From positions 1 to 64,000 of the forward strand of contig CAJINV010000034.1 in the NCBI GenBank assembly GCA_905178155.1: DNA of 64,000 nt, in the 5' to 3' direction. Position numbers and translations under genes: made by a program. The notes beneath the pieces are model-generated. The model did not search any database, was not told where the DNA came from, and was given only the letters and a program-made list of their open reading frames with translations. The DNA comes from Amoebophrya sp. A120. Taxonomy: Eukaryota; Sar; Dinophyceae; Syndiniales; Amoebophryaceae. Within the stretch, counting starts at the first letter, position 1. Every line of letters starts with the position of its first letter. Shown here one piece after another: positions 51,801 through 60,800 of this stretch.

Positions 51801-54800
51801 TGAATTCCGGGTGGCGTGGCAAATCGGGCCCTGGGGGCTTTTATGCATTACAAAAATGTCTGTGTCTGGAAGATGCCATGCTGTTTCTGCATGACACAGA
51901 AGGTCTGGCATGCCAGCCCTAGCATCATAGATTTCGAGAAGGTTCTGCAATGTTGCCTAATCCGCACGACAAATTCCTCACTTTGGTGACAAGAAGTGGG
52001 CATCTTTTGCTGCCTATGCATGAGAGATTTCTGTGTGTTGTGAAATGCGCATCACAACTTCACATCCTTCCAGACCCAGACATTTTTGCAGTTGATAACT
52101 TTGCACGTATGAAGAGCCAACCCAGAGTTGCGGGAAGGGCACGCAGAACCGGGTGATTGGGTCGCACATGTACAACCATGTGAACGTCACGAACCCGATT
52201 GTGTATGTGCCAACGGTCCCCGCTGGGCTATTGCCGCAATTGTTGAAGAAACCGCTAGTGCAGCAAGAGTGTCAACACCCGTCCAGACCGTCCTGTCACT
52301 GTTTCTTCGCTTTACCAACCGTGGCCAACGGCGCGCCGGCGACAACTTGCGATCCGTTCTACGACGGTGGGTTTTGCCCGCTGATCTTATGCAACAGAAA
52401 ACTGTGTAAGTGTAAATCTGTGATGCAGAAAATGCAAAACAGTTACACTCATCATGCTGGAATTGCGTCATAGGCTACTATCATACGTGTTTCCACATGC
52501 TAGCTGAGCATGACAGCAAAACGAATTTGTGATTCTGCTCTTCTTACAAAGTTACACTTACGCAGTTTTTTATTTACTGGATAGATCTGCAACGACGGAT
52601 ATTCGGTCATCGGCGAGGGCTTTCGGTGTTACAAGGGAGCGCTACAGCAACCCTTGCCCTATTGCGTGGAAAACGCGGAGACGCAGAAGTTCGGGAGTCT
52701 TGGTGCGTTCCAGCAGATATGAAAGTGCACAACAACTCCCCCTCCACCTCATTTGTATAGCATGAACGGCAATACAAGCAGCAGCATCAGCTGCAACGAT
52801 GCCGGTTTTGCATGACAAATTTGCACTGGAGTGCAGTGGTGCTATTTGGGCGACCAGAACTTGTCATGCAAACAGTGCCAAGAAGCAAAGTGTGGATGTG
52901 GTATTTCGCATGACAAATGAGGGGAAGGCGGGGCAGTTGTGCATTGTCATAGCAGACTCTGACGTTCCAGATTTTTGAAGCAGCGGACGAAGCGAAGTGG
53001 GAGGCAGGTTTGAAGTATCAAATGTAAAAATGTCTGGGTCTGGAGAATACAAACTTGTGATGCGCATTTCAGAGCACAGAAAAATCTCTCATGCATAGGC
53101 AGCAAAAGTTTCCACTTTCTGCCACCAAAAGGGGGGATTTGTCATGCGGGTTCGGCATTGTGAACGCTTCTCGAAACCTGTGATGCTAGAGCTTCCATGC
53201 CAGCCCTTCTTTGTCATGCAAAAACAGCATGACTCTTCCAGACCCAGACACTTTTGCATTTGATATGAAGGTAGCGATTCCAGTAGTTTTAAGTCAGATG
53301 ACGGGAGTGGACGTGGAGGATATTCTGGTGCCGACAGTGGACGACGGGAACGTTTTTAATAGGAGGAAAGCGAGCACGAAAACGGCTTTTTCATCCTCCA
53401 CAGCTGCCCAGAATCTACTCTCTGCACCAGGAGATGAACCAGAAAGTGCTGCAGAACTTCTTCTGCACGAGGAACAGTCCACAGCTTTAGCAATAGTTCC
53501 AGCAGCGACAACACCGGACCAAAAGAAACGCAAGCTTTCTCTTTCCAACGCCACCCCGTTTGTCGTCGTCTACCAAGTGAAAATCCGAGACACTACCCGG
53601 CAGGTCGCGATCCAGTTCTATTTGAGCTCCATCGCGAGTAACCCCAACGCGGCGTTCACGACGAATCTCGCAGCGGAATTAGTCAACCACGGCATCCCCA
53701 ATGCCGTCGCGGATCTGGCGGTCGGGTTTCTGATCACCATGCCGCAAGAAGCGCAGGTGTTCGAAATTGCGGTTACCACCACAATATGCATTACAAAAGT
53801 GTCTCGGTCTGGAAGGTTGCAACTTGTGATGCTGTCGCTGGGTGCTAGAAAAATAAAAATTTGTGTTGCATGACCACCAAGAGGAGACCAGTTTGTGCTA
53901 CGCGGAGCGGGCGTTTGTCATGCGGAATAGGCAGCAGCAAGCCCGAAAAAAATATGTGATGCGTGGTCATGCATTACAGGCATCATGGGACATGCAGAAT
54001 ATGCATGACAAACCTGGCAATCTCCAGGACCCAGACATATTTGCAATGCATATCCAACAACATCAACCACTACAATCACCGTAACAACAACGCAAGGAGC
54101 TGCGGCGGAAACCACAGCGGAATCAAAAACGGACTTCTTCTCCTCCGGTTTATTCTTTGGGCTAATTGGCGCCGCGTCGGCAATTTTTGTCGGTGTAGTC
54201 GGGTTTTTGATTTACAAGTATATCTATTTAGCGCATTTGGAGAAGAAACAACAGAAATATTTGGAAGAGAAGGAGAAGGAAAGAGTGGAAGACCAGAAGC
54301 AAGTGCACAGGAGAGAAGGCAGGGTCGTGACGAAGGGCGCGGACATCTTGTTACCCAATGTTGCGGATCGGGAATACGAGGACGGTTCGCATATGGATTA
54401 CAAATATGTCTGGGTCTGGAGGGATGCAACTTGTGATGCTATCTTAGGACTCGAGAAAAATCTGTATTGCATGACAGACACAAGGCGGAGTCCAGTTTGT
54501 GCTACGCGGAGAGGGTCTTTGTCATGCGGATTAGGGATCAGGAAGCCTTCTAAAAATCTGTGACACTAGGTCATGCATTAAAAACGTCATGGGTCATGCA
54601 AAATATGCATGACAAACCTGGCAACCTTCCAGACCCAGACATATTTGCATTTGATATCGCAGTATTGGGGCACAATGAACGCGAAAAACCTAAAGCATGG
54701 TACTTATTTTATGCGCATGAATGTTGATAGATTTTGTCCTGGGATTTCTGAAAGACTTCACTTCTGCGGCTTTTGGCCTTCCGCCCGTTTGTCTAATTTT

Positions 54801-57800
54801 GCCCAAAAGGGAGACTGGACAGACAAGAATCCGCTCGTGTTTAGCAGATTAGACAAACGCTGGCTGGGGGGCTGTGGCCGGGGCGAGGCCATTTGCGTCT
54901 TCCGGATCTGCTAAACAGGAGCGGACTCTTGTCCGCAAAGCTCTACTTTTGTGGCTTTTGGCCTTCCGCCCGTTTGTCTAATTTTGCCCAAAAGGGAGAC
55001 TGGACAGACAAGAATCCGCCCGTGTTTAGCAGATTAGACAAACGCTGGCTGGGCTGTCGCCGGGGCGAGGCTATTTGCGTCTTCTGGATCTGCTAAACAG
55101 GAGCGGACTCTTGTCCGCAGCGCTTCACTTTTGCGGCTTTTGGCCTTCCGCCCGTTTGTCTAATTTTGCCCAAAAGGGAGACTGGACAGACAAGAGTCCG
55201 CCCGTGTCTAGCAGATTAGACAAACGCTGGCTTGGTTGTGGCCGGGGCGAGGCCATTTGCGTCTTCTGGATCTGCTAAACAGCAGCGGACTCTTGTCCGC
55301 AAAGCTTCACTTTTGCGGTTTTTGGCCTTCCACCCGTTTGTCTAATTTTGCCCAAAAGGGAGACTAGACAGACGAGAATCCGCCCGTGTTCAGCAGATTA
55401 GACAAACGCTGGCTGGGCTGTGGCCGGGGCGAGGCCATTTGCGTCGCCTGGATCTGCTAAACAAGAGCGGACTCTTGTCCGCAAAGCTTCACTTTTGCGG
55501 TTTTTGGCCTTGCGCCCGTTTGTCTAATTTTGCCCAAAAGGGAGACTGGACAGACAAGAATCCGCCCGTGTTTAGCAGATTAGACAAACGCTGGCTGGGC
55601 TGTGGCCGGGGCGAGGCCATTTGCGTCTTCTGGATCTGCTAATCAGGAGCGGACTCCGGTCCGCAAAGCTTCACTTTTGCGGCTTTTGGCCTTCCGCCCG
55701 TTTGTCTAATTTTGCCCAAAAGGGAGACTGGACAGACAAGAATCCGCCCGTGTTAAGCAGATTAGACAAACGCTGGGGGGGCTGTGGCTGGGGCGAGGCC
55801 ATTTGCGTCTTCCGGATCTACTAAACAGGAGCGGACTCTTGTCCGCAAAGCTTCACTTTTGCGGCTTTTGGCCTTCCGCCCGTTTGTCTAATTTTGCCCA
55901 AAAGGGAGACTAGACAGACAAGAGTCCGCCCGTTTTTAGCAGATTAGACAAACGCTGGCTGGTCTGTGGCCGGGGCGAGGCCATTTGCGTCTTCTGGATC
56001 TGCTAAACAGGAGCGATATCTTGTCTGAAAGACTTCACTATTGCGGTTTTTGGTCTTCCACCCGTTTGTCTAATTTTGCCCAAATGGGAGATTAGACAAA
56101 CAAGAAACCGTTCCTGTTTAGCAGATTAGACAAACGCTGGCCGCTGGGTTGTGGCTGGAGCGAGGCCATCCGCGTCCTCTGAATCTGCTAAACAGGAGCG
56201 ATATCTTGTCTGAAAGACTTCACTTGTGCGGTTTTTGGCCTTCCACCCGTTTGTCTAATTTTGCCCAATTTGGAGATTAGACAAGCAAGAAACCGCTCCT
56301 GTTTAGCAGATTAGACAAACGCTGGCTGGGTTCTGGCTGGGGCGAGGCCATTTGCGTGCCCTGAATCTGCTAAACAGGAGCGGATTCGTGTCTGAAGGAC
56401 TTCACTTTTGCGGCTTTTGGCCTTCCGCCCGTTTGTCTAATTTTGCCCAAGAGGGAGACTAGACAGACAAGAGTCCGCCCGTGTTTAGCAGATTAGACAA
56501 ACGCTGGCTGGGCTGTTGCCGGGGCGAGGCCATTTGCGTCTTCTGGATCTGCTAAACAGGAGCGGACTTTGTCCGCAAAGCTTCACTTTTGCGGCTTTTG
56601 GCCTTCCGCCCGTTCGTCTAATTTTGCCCAAAAGGGAGACTAGGCAGACAAGAGTCCGCCCGTGTTTAGCAGATTAGACAAACGCTGGCTGGATTGTGGC
56701 CGGGGCGAGGCCATTTGCGTCTTCTGGATCTGCTAAACAGGAGCGGACTCTTGCCCGCAAAGCTTCACTTTTGCGCTTTTTGGCCTCTCGCCCGTTTGTC
56801 TAATTTTGCCCAAATGGGAGACTAGACAAACAAGAAACCGCTCCTGTTTAGCAGATTAGACAAACGCTGGCTGGGTTGTGGCTGGGGCGAAGCCGCTTGC
56901 GTTTTCTGAATCTGGTAAACAGGAGCGGACTCTTGCCTGAGAGACTTTACTTTTGCGGTTTTTGGCCTTCCACCCGTTTGTCTAATTTTGCCCAAATGGG
57001 AGACTAGACAAACAAGAAACCGCTCCTGTTTAGCAGATTAGACAAGTCCTGGCGGGGTTGTGCCGTGGGTGGGGGTAGTACCTGCGTCTTCTTCAGAAAG
57101 TACTTGATAGAAAAATTACAATCAGAAGTAGACAAGGTGAAACTGAAAATCATCAAAACAGCACACAACACATTACGCACACCATAATCTTCAGGTATCG
57201 GCGTTTTAAAACTTCCTGCGTCCACCTACCGTGGCCACTTTGTCTACGATGAATTCCACGGATTGGGCCTGATGTGCTGGAAAGCGGGTGTTGTGTACGG
57301 TGGAAACTGGAAACACAACGAGATGTTTGGCTGGGGCTCGTTACGGGTTCCGAGAAAGTACGTCTACAAGGGCCAATTCCTGAACAACGAAAGACACGGG
57401 TACGGGAGGTGCGAGTGGTTCGAGTCCGGGGAATATTATGAAGGCATGTGGGTGAACGGGAAAATGTATGACTTGCAAAACAAGTATCGTACTCGTATAA
57501 ATGCATTACGAATTTTATCACAGGGGCAAATGAATCACATTACAAATGAATCACCATACGGAAAAAAAAATTTTTCCAAGTACCGCAGTGCATGGCCCGG
57601 CTCGCACGCATAAGGTAGCGCCCAACATATCCAACCAAATAACCTGAGACACAGCGACGCTCGTCAGGAAAGTCGCGCCTTTCTCGATAAGGTTTGCGCT
57701 ATTTGGTTGGTGGCTACGGGGGACGAACGCAGTGGCCATGAGTGTATGCTGGGGCCATCCCGCCTGAATAGCTTGCAAACAACTCGGGGGAAGCATTCGC

Positions 57801-60800
57801 AACCCAAAATACCAAGCAAAAGCCCATTGCTAAAGATAGGGAAAACGACGCCACAAAACTGAAGTGATTACACCTCTATACCGTCGGGCGTAGCGTCCCG
57901 AGGGTGTCGCATTTTCTGAAAAAAGGTCAATTTTTGCCAAAAATTCATCTTTTTCGAGGCAAAAAAAGAGGTGTAATCACCTTGCGTTTTGTAGCTATCA
58001 ATTAGCCCTATGATTCATTTGACTCCTCCCGCTTAGTATCTGCTTGAATCACCTCTGCAAAAAGTCGCGACTTTTGGCATCAAATTGATGCCCGAAACGC
58101 GTCTTTTTCGCGTCAAATCACCCAAGCAGATATCAAGTGGGTTTGCGTTTTTTTTCGTCTGAAACAGGCTGAGCATCTCAAGTGATTACACCTCCACTGT
58201 TCCACTTCCGCCACTTGGTAACAGTAGAGTAGGGAAAAAGTAAGAATAATACGCCAGTAGCACCATGCGGGGTAACATTATGCACCACGGTATGACGCTT
58301 TGGGGTTGGTCTTGGGGTATCTTCTATGACATGTTCTGCGCACTACATCTCGCAGTCTTTTCCTTACCAAAATGCGACGCCTGGGGCTTTTGGTCGCAGC
58401 CTTCTCAAGCATTCGCCCACTGCAATCTACCGACCAGCTGTGTCTGGCGCGGGGAAAAAAGCTGCAGGCGCTACGGCAGTTGGGGACGCTCCGAATTTTT
58501 TTTTTTTTCGGCCCTATGATTCTTTTGAAAGTGATTTACTTGCTCCTTTGATAAATTTCCTCAGCATGAGAAATGAGATTTGCAATGCGGATTTACGTTT
58601 AAGAAAAAGATTTGTGATGCATGACTGCAATTACTACAAGTGCGATACTTTTGCACAGGATAGAATGCACGGGCCTGGGCTGTACGGAACGGAGCGGGTA
58701 AGTGCGATTTGGAATTGGAACGAAGGGACCATGGGAAGTTTGCTACACAAACTCCCGTCTTCGGTTATCGGAGGGCCAGTGCAGTTGGTGGTGCTGGAGG
58801 CTCCGAGGTAGAGGTTTTGTCTTCTTGGTCTTCTTGCATCATGACAAAAATTTGTTTGAGTGCCTGTTTTGCAATACAAGTTTAACACCTACCACTCAAC
58901 GTTCAAAAACCAAAAACTATCAGGCGCGTCCCGGAGCTCCAGGCATCGTACAAGCAGCTCTCCACGCTTCTATGAATTGCAAAAGTATCGTACTAGCATA
59001 AATTGCATTACAAATTTGCTCAGCACGAGAGCTGGAATTTGTCATGCTGTTTCACCTTGAGGACAAGATTTGTCATGCATAATTGCAATCAGTATGATTA
59101 CGATACTTTTGCACAGGATAGCTTCTCACCCGCTACCACGTCTCCGCCGAATCAGCGAGGTCAAGTTCCCAACAAATGCTCTCCGCCATGGGGTCACCGA
59201 CGAGCCGGCACCGGTCCATGTCACCGAGACTGACCTACTCCAGCAGCATATCCTGAGTAAAAATGTCCTCACCCCCCCAGGGTTGTCATGCAAATCTGCA
59301 TGCCAAAGTAAGCCAAAAAAGTCTCTCATGCGGAGCCACATGAGAACCATTTTCTAATCCTGTTTTGGAATTTGTGATGCTAGAATCAGCATGATATGCT
59401 ACATCTGTGATGCTTCGGAACTAGCTAAACAGGAATACACTACGAGGATAAAAACCTTGTCATACGAAACAACCAGAGGTGGCTGATTTGTCTAGCGGAT
59501 TTCCCATCTTGACTCTGGTGTGGTAACATTTTTGCTCAGGATACAGCAGACCGGGGACTTCTTCTGAGCAGTTGATGCTCACTACCTACGGGTCCGCGGG
59601 CACCGCCGACTCGCAGTATCCTGTGCAAAAGTATCGTACTCGTATTGCAATCATGCATGACAAATCTTTATCTTAAGGTAAATCTGTATCTGCATTACAA
59701 ATTTTATCTCTCATGCTGAGGAAATTTGTAATGCATTTATACGAGTACGATACTTTTGCAAAGCATACGCAGAACCAAGCTACCACGGTGAGCAAGAAGT
59801 TCATATCAAATGTAAAAATGTCTGGGTCTGGAAGAATGCAACTTGTGATGCTGCATTTGGATTCCAAAAAAATCTGTATTGCATGAGTACCGAAGGGAGC
59901 GCAAGTTTTTGCTACGCTGAGAAGGCATTTGTCATGCGGAATAGGCATCAAGAAGCTCTCAAAAAATCTGTGATGCTAGGGTATGCATCACAGACATCAT
60001 GGCTCATGCAAAACGTGCATGACGAATCTCGCAATCTTCCAGACCCAGACATTTTTACAGTTGATAGTTCATGAACGTGAGCAATTTGCACGGGGTGCGG
60101 AACGCACATTCAATGTCCCCGTCGCAAAGAGAAACGATCCGGAAAGCGGTGACAAGTGGTGCGGCGAGTTCCAGTAGGCACGATTTTCAGTACAGCACGA
60201 GAACTGGGGTATCTTCGACGGGAGAGGATTCGCAGATGGAGCTCTACGACGGTCCGGAAGTGTTCGGCGGGAAGACTTCCACATTGGCAGACCGATACGC
60301 AAGACAGATCGACACGAACCGGAGTCAGTCACCAAGGTATAGCAGCCCGCACGATACAACCGGCGGAGGGAACAACGATACCGGTGGATCGGCGCGGAAG
60401 ACGCAGAAGAAGGACCTGAAACCGCCAACGTATCTTTTGATATTGAATAAATGTGTTGCGAAATAAACGCATGGCATGACAAACTGTGTTTCCACATCAT
60501 AGTGCAAAATTTCGCATGACAAAATCACTTCCAAAAATGATTTCTATCAGCCTCGACACGCAAAAAGCCCGGGACAAGATAACGCCTGCGATTCAGGACC
60601 AAATGGGCGCGGACGTACCGCCAAGACCGGGATCGTTATCCATTGCAAAAGTATCGTACTGACTTTAACTAGTAGAAGTAGCATCACAAATTCGATGGTC
60701 AGGAGCATGAAAAATGGAATTTGTAAAGCTGGTTAGAGTACATCAAACATTGACCTGTAATGCGTGACTGCCATTATTACCACGAGTACAAGGTATTTTT

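Noticed and set aside
54762-57060. CRISPR-like or gene-repeat interpretation of the 182-bp array
   Set aside because: Units are contiguous 182-bp copies without unique spacers, inside a GT-AG intron of a eukaryotic gene.
58265-58519. Open frame starting MRGNIMHHG
   Set aside because: It lies inside the nested introner, shows no recognisable domain and is interrupted by a T-rich tract.
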